Source: Bilabrum cf. latius
Lineage: Eukaryota; Bigyra: Bicosoecida; Bigyra; Bicosoecida
Length of the DNA: 64,000 nt
Assembly (NCBI GenBank): GCA_965178125.1
Contig: OZ237749.1
Span: 1,136,552-1,200,551 of the forward strand
Reading direction: 5' to 3'
Shown here: one piece after another, positions 45,012 to 55,593 of the stretch
Numbering within the stretch: position 1 is the first letter of the stretch
How the letters are laid out: each line of letters starts with the position of its first letter
Translations under genes and position numbers: made by a program
Notes under the pieces: generated by a model
The model's input: only the letters and a program-made list of their open reading frames with translations
The model's database searches: none
Told to the model about the DNA's origin: nothing

Positions 45012-47294
45012 ATGCGAACAGTAGCTTCTATTCTTATTGCAACAGTCAGTTGTCTGGCTGGGTGCAGTGCGTAGTTGTCGGTTCCGCTCAGTGCGTCAGC
45101 CGCCGAAGCTGCAACTGCTGCAGCAGTTGGTACATTCGAGGACCCAACCAGCAACTCCCATGCTCGATTTGCGGCAGCCAAAATCACCTCTATGAGTGAG
45201 CAACTCCCAGGCACCTCGGTGCAGTTCCCAAGCGCCAGCAAGGCACGAGCATGCAAGTCGCTGCAGTCCAGTCAAGGTAGTGATGCTGATATGGCCTTGT
45301 CATTCGCTGCGGCTGCTCATCTCGATTGTAAATGGGTATCGAAGCCTTCCGCTGGCGTAAAGAAGGCAGTCTCCGGTGCGCTTGCCTCAAAATCGGTCCC
45401 GTCCATCCTTGCGGCCCTGGAGGCCGCAAAGCACGCACCAAAGCTGCTGGATGGCAAGCTAGTGGGTGGTAGTAAGAAGGAAGCATCTGACCTCGTGCAG
45501 ATGCTAATTGACAGCTTTGATGCGTCTGGCGAGTCTGCTTGGGCACCGTTCAGCTCGGATGACGCGCCTCGTAGCGCCGCCGTGACCTCGATGGCACTGC
45601 GCTCCTTGGCTCTAGTCGCTGAGCTGGCGTGTCCCAGCAGCGACGAGGGCGAGGAATGCCAGTCTATGAGGCAGTCAGTGGTGGAGGCCGGTGCACAAGC
45701 TAGTGTTCTGCTGGACAAGGCCGGTGTGGCCGGTCCTGGATCGAGCGGGGATGTCTCCCTCTCGTTGGAGGTCTCGGACTGGCTGCCCGAGAGGGAGGAG
45801 GCTCTCGGGGATGCGATGCTGACCAAACAGGCACGAGCGCAGGTGGAGGCGTTCTGGGCTACCCACGGCTCCCCAGCCCAGGCCACGGGCCAGCTGGCAA
45901 GCGCGCTGATGGACCTGCACGCAGTGACCAGAGCCGACCTTGAGGTGACCGCTGACCAGCTGGCGGCCATGGCGCAGGCACTCGTCACACGGGCTCACGA
46001 AGCGGCCAGCACAGGAAACGTCGAGCAAGCAGCTGCAGCCCTGGATGGGCTGGTGGCGCTGTCTCGCCGCAACGTGGTGTCCGTCCCCGTGGCCCTGCAG
46101 GTGGTCCCCGCCAAGGGAGACCGCGTGGCTGTGCGGGCGTCCGACCCCCTGGGTGCGCCTCTGGCCGATGCCAAGGGGTGCGTACTGCGGGCACAGCTCG
46201 CCAGACAACTCAGCGGGCCGGAGGAGTCTGACGATCTCAAGATTGATCTGGAGTTCTCGCTGAGGAAGCCCAAGGCGGGTGCCAAGTCGCAGGACACCGT
46301 GTTCGTGGCCAAGGGGGTCTCCGCTGCTCTCTCCGCCCAGGGAGGCACCTTCGAGCTGGACCTCACTTTCGCCCCCCCGGACAGCCCATCACATGGGCCC
46401 CCGCTGCACTCGGTCGAGGCCACCTCCCGCGCCGTGCGGCTGCCCCTCAAGGCGGCTCTCAAGAACGGCGAGGTTCTCGTGAGCAGCTCGCCAAGGGCCA
46501 GCGATGACTCCGCCGTGGTCTCGCGCTCTGACATCGATGCCAAGGGTAGAGGCGCGGCCACTGTCACGGCGGGCTCGGCGCAGTACGTGCACGTGCTGTT
46601 CTCCGTGACGGCCTCGGGCGCCTCCATGCAGCCCCACCAGGCCCTCGTGCGTCTGACTCCGAGGTCAGGCCCCGGCTCAGCGGCGTTCTTCGTGGCACGG
46701 GTCGACTCTGGCGATGAGTCGGAGGGTGGATCGGTCACCATGCGGGCAAGCATCAACGTAGGCGACCGTCGCGAGCTTGGCGCGGCTGCCGATGGCGGCG
46801 CGTTCGATGCTGCCATCGTGATCGGAGACTCTCGCCTCAGCGTCGGCCTCGAGGTGCCAGTGGGCACGGTGGTGCTGGAGACCCCCTCCCCGCCCCCCGC
46901 CCAGGAGGAGATCCTCTACTCCAAGCCGCTGCTGCACGAGAGCGACACCGCCACGGCCCCTCTGCGGGAGATCGTGCACCAGTTCAATCCCCCGGAGAAA
47001 CAGCCCCCGATTGTGGTGCCTCTGGCGGTGACGGGGGGCCTAGCTGCCGTGCTGGCGCTTTTCGTGACCACCGTGGGTGCCCTCAGCCACTCGTGGCGGT
47101 CTCCGGGGGCTGCCGGGCTGGGGCTGCTCGCAGTAGTGGGCTCCATGCTGGCAGTGCTGGGCCTGTACTTCTTCTAGGCTGGCCCTGTGGACAACGCTTT
47201 CACCGCGCTAGCCCTGCTGGGCATCCTGTCGGTGCCAGCGCTATTCGTTGGGAGGTCGGCTCTGGGCGCGCTCGCGGCGCAGGATGCCAAGTGA
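45012..47294 (+). CDS. RPN2: Ribophorin II (oligosaccharyltransferase subunit, SWP1)
   Basis: A single-exon gene of 760 aa ending in TGA. ATG 45012 starts a signal peptide (MRTVASILIATVSCLAGCSA) followed by a TAG-coded Gln. The large lumenal domain is Ala/Ser-rich. The C-terminus has the family motif REIVHQFNPPEKQPPIVVPL before three membrane helices. The TAG at 47175-47177 (LYFFQAG) lies between helices 2 and 3 and is needed for the last helix (ALALLGILSVPALFV). It is a non-catalytic subunit of the complex that N-glycosylates proteins in the ER. Confidence 0.95.
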
Positions 47295-47436
47295 AGAATA
47301 TGGTGCTGTCTAGGTGTATCGGTGCATTCAACGAAAATGATGCGGCCCTGCCAAGGGTAGGACAGCGGGTTTGAGTTGGTATATGGTGGTTGCAATAGTC
47401 TAGTCTAGTGCGAGAATGCAACGTCTACGAGGTCTA

Positions 47437-48188
47437 TCAATCCCCCATAAATATCCTACTCGCGATATCTCCCACCACCCAATCGACTCCTTCCACAAGC
47501 CCGTCTCCTGTGTATGCTGAGCACCCCTCGATACTCCAGTGCCTTCCTTCGTACACTGGGTGCGTTCCAAGTTCGAGAAGCTCAGCGATCTCCTTTGGCG
47601 GCAACGCACCTTTGATGTCCTGCTTGTTCGCGAACACTAGCAACGATGCGCCAGCCAACTTCTCCTGCTGCAGGAGACCGAATAGCTCTTTCTTGCAGTC
47701 CAGAAGCCGCTTCTTGTCGGCCGAATCAACTACCCAAACTACCCCGTCCGTAGACTCGAAATAATTCTTCCAGTATGACCTAATTGTCGTCTGACCGCCA
47801 ACGTCCCATACATTCAACTTGTACCTGCAAAATTCAACGGGGCAGGCAGGTACCAAACCGCGCTAGCGGACAGAGTGCAGCACAGAGATTTCGAACGGTC
47901 ATGAGACTTTCGGATGCCCTCACGACTTGTACTCTAACGTCTTGATATCAAATCCAAGCGTGGGTGAGATGGTACTGATATCTTCCCCATTAAATTTCCT
48001 GAGAACTGTAGATTTTCCAGCGTTGTCAAGTCCCCTGCGAACATTAAGATTGCAAGTCGCACCGTTCAAAGGCATAGCATTCGTGACGTGATCCGAGTAG
48101 TTCGGACTATACCTCTGGCTCACAGGATGAGAATTCGCATCTCTTTTTCTTTCTACTTCAACTTCTTCAAGATTGTGAGCAGCCCCAT
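47437..48188 (-). CDS. ARL2: ARL2 small GTPase
   Basis: Exons 48188-48124, 48034-47924 and 47824-47437 join to 187 aa ending in TGA. Exon 1 reads [18 protein letters not shown]; its TAG (48153-48155) encodes the Gln that I recall at the same place in human ARL2 (KQKE). G motifs: GLDNAGKS (P-loop), WDVGGQ and NKQD. Gly2 is present for N-terminal exposure. ARL2 works with tubulin cofactors in tubulin assembly and with PDE6D-like carriers. Divergent from RFC4 by 121 bp. Confidence 0.98.
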
Positions 48189-48309
48189 TGCTACGGGAGT
48201 ATACAAGTCGGGGAGTGAAACTGTTGTGCTACAGTGCAATGCATACAACACTCGTCACACAGTGGTCTCGCTCGATTTCGCGTTTGAAACAAACGATTGC
48301 TACAGCTCC

Positions 48310-49559
48310 ATGGCAGCAACTAGTGGCGCGCTAGGAACTGGCAAGAAATCTGCTTCAAAGGTCATTCCTTGGGTAGAGAAATAGTAAGGCGCCAGTTGAC
48401 AGCACAGTGTGCTATGTTTCTTCTTGGATTCGTAGCTGCCGAACCGTCCAATTTCCGCTTCGCAGCCGCCCCAAGAAAGTTTCGGAGGTGTCCTTTCAGG
48501 ATGAAGTTACAAAAGCTCTCGAAAATTCCATCCGAACCGGCGATGTAAGTACATGGCTGTTGGTGACAGTTTGCCTAGCCTCCAGCGCTACGCTGCACTT
48601 GTAGCTTGATCAAAACAGTGTCCTCGCAGTTGCCCCACTTGCTATTTTACGGGCCCCCGGGAACAGGTAAAACGAGTGCAGCCAACGCTGTCGCAAGCGA
48701 ATTGTTTGGGCCGGAGCTGATCAGAGCCAGGAAGCTAGAATTGAATGCGTCAGATGAGCGAGGAATCTCGGTCGTTCGCGAAAAGATCAAAGCGTTTGCG
48801 TCTGGATCAGTTGGATATGGTGCATCCACCTCGGCAGCACCGCGACGAAGAGTCCCGGCTTTCAAGCTCATCGTCTTGGATGAGGCGGACTCCCTCACCC
48901 CGGATGCTCAAGCAGCCTTGCGGCGAACGATGGAGACGTATTCTCACGTGACGCGGTTCTGCTTGATTTGCAATTATGTGAGCAGAATCATCGAGCCACT
49001 GACCAGCCGGTGTGCCAAGTTCCGATTCAAGCCCCTGGACGACGGGAGCATGCGAGCGCGGCTCCGGCTCATCGCCGACGCCGAAGGGGTGGCGATGGAC
49101 GCAGAGGCGGAGGGGGCGCTCCTCTCGTCGAGTGGGGGCGACTTGCGCCGGGCCATCGCCACCCTCCAGGGCACGGCTTAGATGCACGGCGTTGACGGCG
49201 TGTCCAAAGACAGGGTGCTGGCCATGAGCGGGAGACTGCCGGATGCCGTGTCGAGGCGGTTCTGGGAGGCGGCTCGCGGGGAGGACGTCGCTCGCGTGGT
49301 GGCGGTAGCCAAGGAACTGTCCAGCCTGGGCTTTGCTGCATCCGACGTTCTGGAGCGGCTGTTTGAGGACTCGATCGAGCTTGGCGCCAGCGCCAGCAGC
49401 AAGGCCAAGGCTCGCATTGCTAAGTGCCTGGCGGAGAGCCATAAGGCATTGCTGGACGGGGCAGATGAGAGCCTGCAGCTGCTGCATGTGGCCATGTCGG
49501 TGCAGCGCGCCCTGCACGATTGGGTCATCCCGGATGAGTTCGCTATGCGGCAACTCTGA
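48310..49559 (+). CDS. RFC4: Replication factor C subunit 4 (clamp loader)
   Basis: Exons 48310-48383, 48466-48544 and 48630-49559 give 360 aa ending in TGA. The conserved start [14 protein letters not shown] spans the first junction. Walker A is [11 protein letters not shown], Walker B LDEAD, sensor 1 [13 protein letters not shown] and the SRC motif TSRCAKFRF; together with LNASDERG these fit the RFC4 (yeast RFC2) branch. One TAG-coded Gln at 49179-49181. The subunit helps load PCNA at primer ends. Confidence 0.96.
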
Positions 49560-49670
49560 TACATGTGCTACTGGATAGAGAGGGGTTAGCCTATGTGCTA
49601 CTAGATAGAGAATCATCCTAGCCAAGTGGTCAAATCAGGCTAGTGTCCGTGACATCAACGCAAATCCAAA

Positions 49671-50483
49671 TCACAAACCCGCCTTCCGATTCTGCTCGCG
49701 CCTCCTCTCCGCCTCTTCCTTTCGCCGCTTCCGTTCCGCTCTCTTCTTCTTCCTCTCCACCTCGTCCTGCTTGCGCTTCTCTCGGAGCTCACGAGCCGCT
49801 ACGTACGACTCTGCCGGGGGAGGCACCCATCCTTCTAATTTGCCCACCCTTACATACTTGCCCGAGTAGAACTCGACCTGCTCTTCCAGCTCGAGTGTTT
49901 CACGGGCCCCGAAATCGCTAAGGTCCGGATTCTCGACGTCATCCTTTTCTAAAGAACCAGTAGGGAGACTTTTACTGCCATCACGGCCTGCAAATATATG
50001 ATACGGGGCATCAGGGCCGTAAAAGTGTGCACCCGCCGATACATCGAACACAATGCCGCCGCATGCTAGCAGGATCGGCTTAGTAGGATCCGTCCCGTCA
50101 TACGCGCGCAACTCCTCCTTAGTGTACTATCGTTCACCGCTAATCTAGATGACAAGAAATGACCACATCTGCTGCACCTGTATCCAGCCCATGCCAGCAA
50201 CACTATCGTCAGGCATGTACGGGCACCCCGTGCGAGCAGTTGAGATCTCGTGAAAGTTGCCAGCTGGAATCAACAAGGTACTCAAACACCCAATAGACCC
50301 TACTATGGCCATGAGCACCCAAACAAAATATGGGAGCCCCTTTCGGCTAGATTTTGCCTTGCCATGAGGCGCACGCTCTGCTTCTTTCGATTCAACGCCT
50401 GTACTAGAGAGCATAGACCTACGTTCCCGCCTATTCCGCACATTACTGTTATTTTCATCACGTATGCCGGGTTCCGGCTGCAT
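49671..50483 (-). CDS. Membrane-associated progesterone receptor (MAPR) / cytochrome b5-like protein
   Basis: An intronless 270-aa frame from ATG 50483 to TGA 49671-49673. It has a basic N-terminus, one membrane helix near residues 57-77 (PYFVWVLMAIVGSIGCLSTL), then a cytochrome b5-like fold with MAPR signatures: YTKEELRAYDG, FDVSAGAHFYGPDAPYHIFA and GRDGSK. The tyrosines fit MAPR heme ligation. Two TAG codons (about 50145 and 50130) lie just before the fold, one in GERQYTKEEL. The C-terminus is a very basic helix (KKKRAERKRRKEEAERRR). MAPR proteins support cytochrome P450s and heme handling. Confidence 0.88.
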
Positions 50484-50609
50484 CAATGGCGCAGCCTCTT
50501 GATTCGTTTCTGCTACACCTCCCGTGCCGTGACGTAGTGCGCTACAGTGCAGTGATTAGCCGCGATTTCCGTTGAGCCGGCACTTCTGCAGCGATTTAGC
50601 CAAGTTCAC

Positions 50610-51868
50610 ATGTCAAGTCGGCGCAAGTGAGTCTTTATTGTGTATGATGTAAATATATCTTTCTACAGACCCCGGATTATCCTCCTATACTCTATAATTG
50701 CCGGCGTAAATTCCGCCTTTATTGCAACCGCAGAGGCATGCCACATAGCATCTTGGAGCAACGGGAGAAGGGTTTTGATTTGTCGGGATTATCCTCTGGC
50801 AAGTTGGACTACAACCCACTGTACGACTCCAACCTGAGACACTTCTTTGAGAGTGGTGGAGTGCAAAGGATTCTCAGGAGCACTGGCATGCTAGACTCAG
50901 ACGGGCGAGTAATAGACATGGACAGGTTCAAAAGCAAGGTAAATATTATTGAGCAAGAGTTCAGAACAGTTGAGGCGGAGGAAGAACAGCGTCGTAGGGA
51001 GGAAGAGGCGATGCGCAAGCGAGTTAGACAGAGACGCTACGAGGCTCTTGAAAGGGCTAGATAGCAGGAAAAACTGCAAAAAATGCGGTAGGATAGGAAG
51101 ATTCGTGCTCAAATTCTCAGAGTAGCGCGGGGTATCGCCCCCGCTGGTCCCCCAGCTGGCGCAAAGAGAACATCAGGTCGATCAGTGCTTGCGCACAGCG
51201 CAAGCGCTGGCGTCCTAGGCAGCCGACCTGGCATGGGTGGGTCCCATGCTGCAGCCGCTGGCCTATATGGACAAGGTGGCGGCGCGAGGCGCAAAGTCAA
51301 GCGCAAAGGCAAGAAGAAGAGGGCTGCCGCGAGACAAGAAGCAGCCGGGTTTGCATCGAACTCCCCCCCCTTCGCTGCTGACGTCCATCGCACTCACGTG
51401 CCGGCAAGAGCTCCCGACGAGAGCAGGTTTCGCGATCCTATGGCACATGATGAGTATGACCGTGGAGCTGTGGTAGAGCTTCCCAGGGAGGCTGGTGCGG
51501 CGGAAGAGCCGGCTAGCTCTGCCCCACTGGCACCACCACGCGCTACCTCTGAGCGGGCGGCGAGCCAGGCCTAGGCAGGAGGGGCTAGCTAGGCCTACTA
51601 GGCAGGAGGGGCGTACGACTATATTGATGTGCTCGCCCAAGAGGCCCGCAAAGACGCCGAGCGCATGGCGGAGTCTGCTAGAAGCCTTGGGGGCGGCACC
51701 GGCGGAGCCTCGGGGGCTGGGACGGCCAGATCTATGCGGTCTGCTGGGCTAGGTGACATTGCCGGTGCAGTTGCACCCGGCACAGCTGGGAGCGCAGACG
51801 TTGTCGTGACCGATGCAGACGGGTTTGCCATCCCTCCGGCCACAGATGCGGATGGCTTCAATTTGTGA
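50610..51868 (+). CDS. Unrecognised 383-aa coiled-coil protein
   Basis: A 17-nt first coding exon (50610-50626) joins exon 2 (50734-51868) in phase: MSSRRKGMPHSILEQREKGF. A compact conserved-looking N-terminal block (NPLYDSNLRHFFESGGVQRI, LDSDGRVIDMDRFKSKVNII) is followed by a charged coiled coil and a basic Lys/Arg patch. The rest is low complexity. Five TAG codons are read as Gln, three in a 15-residue stretch (SQAQAGGASQAYQAGG). It ends in TGA. The N-terminal block looks like an ancient family that I cannot name. Confidence 0.75.
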
Positions 51869-51925
51869 ATGATCCCATGCGAAACTAGATAGTATGTTGT
51901 GCACTATGTGAATGATACAGTCGCG

Positions 51926-54900
51926 TCACCTCCGCTTGCCCCGCATCTCCTTGGAGCGGTGCCTCTTCATGCCCTCCTGGTGCTGCTTGCGGGATGCCTG
52001 CTTTTTCGCATGAGCACGCCGCAAACCTGCCTCATCCAGCGCCAGCCCGTTCCCCTGCTCCCGGCGACTGCCTGCCCCCTTCCCGGAGCCGCCCCTGCCT
52101 TGTCCACTAGCGCGCCCTGCACCGGCACTCGGCCGGCGCTGCGAAATATCGCCAGCCCGTGCGGCTAGCGGGATGGCGCGGCTCCTGCCCTTGCCCTTCT
52201 GCCTCCAGTCCATCTTTGGAGCAGCACCAACAGCCGCGGCATCATCATCACCATCCCCCCGGGCCCTGTTGGTCGCGTCCCCGATGCTCCGCTTGGTGTC
52301 CTTGGTCCACCGACGATACAGCTCGCCGTGCTCCTTACCATCCGACCGCACCACGGCGCCGCTCTCTGTTCTCAATCGCTTGTCGCCTCGGCGGTCTGCT
52401 GCCTCCCCGTCTGTAAGTCTCACGTACTTGCGCTTGCGCTTGTCCCAGTGCAGTCGCTGCTACTGCGCCGCCATATCTTTCTGGTCATCAGCAACCACAT
52501 CCACGACAGAGCTCTCCAGACGGGTGAAGCCCTCGATACCCGAAGCAGCCCCTCCCCTCGTTGCAGTCTCGCTGTTCGCCACCCTGTGCACCTGCATCGC
52601 GCTGGCCTCCCGGCGCTCCTCCGCGCTGGGGCCTTGCTGCACGAACAGAGCCGGGTCCCGGAATGCGCCAGTGGCCAGATCGATGTTGGAGGCGCCAACC
52701 CCGGCCTACTCCAAGTGCATGGCAGCCTCCAATGCAGCGCGCCGCCTAGCTGCTTTGGATCCTTTGCCGGCGCCGCGGTCAGCTCGCTTCATTGAACGCA
52801 GATGGACAGATGAGCGGCTTGCGCCCTTGCTTACCCGCGATGTTTCCCCAGCTGAGGAGCCGTTTTCATCGTCCGAGGCGCTACTGTCCTCCGACTCCGG
52901 ACTCTTCTTCTTTGCAGCCGCCATCCTCTCCGCCGTCCTCTCTTTTTTCCTGGCAGCTGCGAGCGCCTCGCCCTTGCCCCACAAATCCTGCCGGGTCGTG
53001 TGCCTCCGCCGAGCAGCCTCCATGATTGCAGCCCCATGGTCTCGCTTCACCTTGCTGCCGTCCGTCTCCAATATGGTCTGCTTGGGACGAAAGGCACGCA
53101 AAGACTCGATCGTCACTTGGTCCGCTCCTGCTGCAAGCCCTGCCGCAGAAGATGAGGAGGAGGAGGCTGGCTAGTCAGCATCCCCCCTACCGGACAGAAT
53201 ATCGTCCGCGACCGCCTGAGCAAGCCGACGAGCATGCGCACCGACAGCCTCGGCCTTGCCCCTCCGGCGGCCGCTGCTCTTGGACTTCACTGGGGCAGGT
53301 GCCGCCCCTTGCGCCAGAAGCAGAGGGTGCTCCGTGGCAAAAATGCGCCGCTCCAACCGCCGCACCTCGGCTGCTCCTCGCCGCGTTGCCTCCCTGCAAG
53401 CGCGCCTGTAGGCCTGCATGCCTCGTGCCGCTGTCTTGAGCTGGGACCGCATTGTATCGCTGTGCTTGAGGGCCTGTTCTTGTTCCTCCAGCAAAGCAGC
53501 GCGCACCGGTGCTGGCACCCCGCCCACATGCACGTCGAGCGGCGTCATCGTTGCAATATTGTACTGCAGCTGCCTCTAGCCACTGCCAGCTGTGTCAGCT
53601 GAGTCGGTCAACCGCGCCACGGACACATCCTCTGTTGCGGCACCCGAACTAGCTACCTCTGCCTGCTCCGCTGGCTCTACTTCTTGGCTGCCCGGTAGTG
53701 GCAGCAAAATATCATCCAGGTCGTGCCCTAGAAAAGCGGCGCAATCGGCCAAGTACGGCGCGTCAGCCGGTGAGACGAACTATATGGCAGTTCCTGACCT
53801 GCCTTGTCTGGCGACTCGACCGCACCTGTGCACAAACAGCTTGGGCTGGTCCGGCATGTCGAACTGCACCACGTTGTCCAGCAGAGGGAGGTCGACGCCT
53901 CGGGCTGCCACGTCTGTTACAATCATCACACGAGCCTGCTTTCTCCGGAACACCTCCATGTGCGCTCGTCGCGCGGCAGCATCCATCGAGCCAAAGATGG
54001 CGATGACACCGCCGGTGCCCGTGGAGGCAGTGCGCACGTCCTCTTCCTGCAGTGCGCGAGTCTCGCGGGCCGCGTCTGCAGCTGCGCGGTTGCGGTACTT
54101 TCCCGCCGCGCTGCCGCCAGGCTTGGCCCCTTTGGCAGCCCCTCCGGCCCCTGCACCCGAGCCGGCTGCCCGGACGCAGTCGTTCGGGACAGAGCAGGCC
54201 CGCAGGAACTGGAGGAGGAGCTCAGCCTGGTGCTTAGTAGCAACGAAAACCATGGCCTGCTGGTCGGTAGGAATCACAGCACGCAGCACATACAGCAATA
54301 ACCCCAACTTTGCATGAGTTTGCACTCCGAAGAAAGCGAGTCGGAGCTAGTCGCTGATCTTGGACTCGGCGTCGAGGCGAATCATAGCCGGGTCTCGGAG
54401 CCCAGCGCGAGCGAACTCTGCTACTCTGCGAGGCAGCGTCGCGGAGAACAACAGCGTCTATCTGGCAGGCGACACCCTGGCCAGGATCTCCCGGAGCTGG
54501 TCGGCAAACCCCTGCTCAAACAGTCGGTCTGCTTCGTCGAACACGAGGTACTCGACTGCGTTCAGGCTAAACTCATCCTTGGGAATTTCTGCCAATAAGT
54601 GCATAAGTCGGCCCGGGGTACTGACAACTAGATCGGGCGCAGTTGCCAAAGCTTCAAACTGAGCTGTCATGGAGTCTCCGCCTACCAGCAGGGCGCACCG
54701 GCAAGAAGCAAACCTACCCAGCTACAGAGCAAATTTCATCGTCTGTTGGGCAAGCTCCCTAGTTGGGGAAAGAACCAATACCCTAGGCCATTTCAAATTG
54801 CTTCCGCGTTGCTCAACTGACTTTCCTCCCTCGGTTGCCGCTGAGGACTTTTGCCGCAGCCCCTTGGTGCCAGCGAGAATACGCTGCAAGCCAGGCAACA

Positions 54901-55294
54901 AAAATGCAGCTGACTTGCCTGATCCAGTTCTTGCCATTGCTACGATATCCTTTCCAGATAACGAAATTGGAAGTGTTTGTGCCTAGATCTGCGTAGGCTC
55001 GTTGTACTTCAACTGCTTAATGCCTTTCAGCAGCAGAGAATCTAGCCCGAAACTCGACCATATCTCTTTTCTCTACCTCTTCTTAGCTTTTTTTGAGGTC
55101 TAGTCTGGGTTGCCTTCTTCTACTGGCACAGTTTGTACCTGTCCCGCTGGTTTGGAAAGCACGCTTGCGGCTGCCGAATTTGCCCTTGCACCTGACACCA
55201 CCGCATTGCTCGTTGCTTTTGCAGTCAAAGATGATTGCGCCTGCTAGAGCTCTCTCTCGAAGTCTACTTCTGCGAGTCCCGCAGCCAGATCCAT
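51926..55294 (-). CDS. DDX54: DEAD-box RNA helicase DDX54 / DBP10
   Basis: A 1122-aa intronless frame from ATG 55294 to TGA, with 12 TAG codons. Helicase motifs in order: Q-motif YNEPTQIQAQTLPI, where the Q of IQ is TAG (54983-54985); [37 protein letters not shown] (Q is TAG, 54458-54460); [40 protein letters not shown]. The DBP10 C-terminal domain appears as [13 protein letters not shown] and [20 protein letters not shown]. This helicase acts in 60S ribosome assembly in the nucleolus. A Gly/Ala/Lys insertion splits the second RecA domain. Confidence 0.97.
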
Positions 55295-55593
55295 CTAGAA
55301 TTCTGTTCCTACTCAATGCTTTGGTGAAACTGCAAGTGCAGTAATTTGTTGCCCACCGGAACGAACGTTCTCTTGCTTGACGTGGCAATATTTGTTGTGC
55401 CCAAATACGGTAATAATTCTTTTATTAGATGATATCGTATATAGTTCACAGTTCAACTCCACTTCGGCGGAGGCTTTCCGGCTAGCTCCTCTCATGCCTT
55501 TTACCTGAGAGGAACACGGTTTGCCTCGTTACGCTAACGATATGAAAATTTTGGACACTTCTCTTCGGAGACCCGTTTCTCGTGAATTTAGAT
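55295..55593. other. Intergenic region
   Basis: About 300 bp, AT-rich, upstream of DDX54 and downstream of the repeat-containing gene. I see no gene. Confidence 0.5.
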
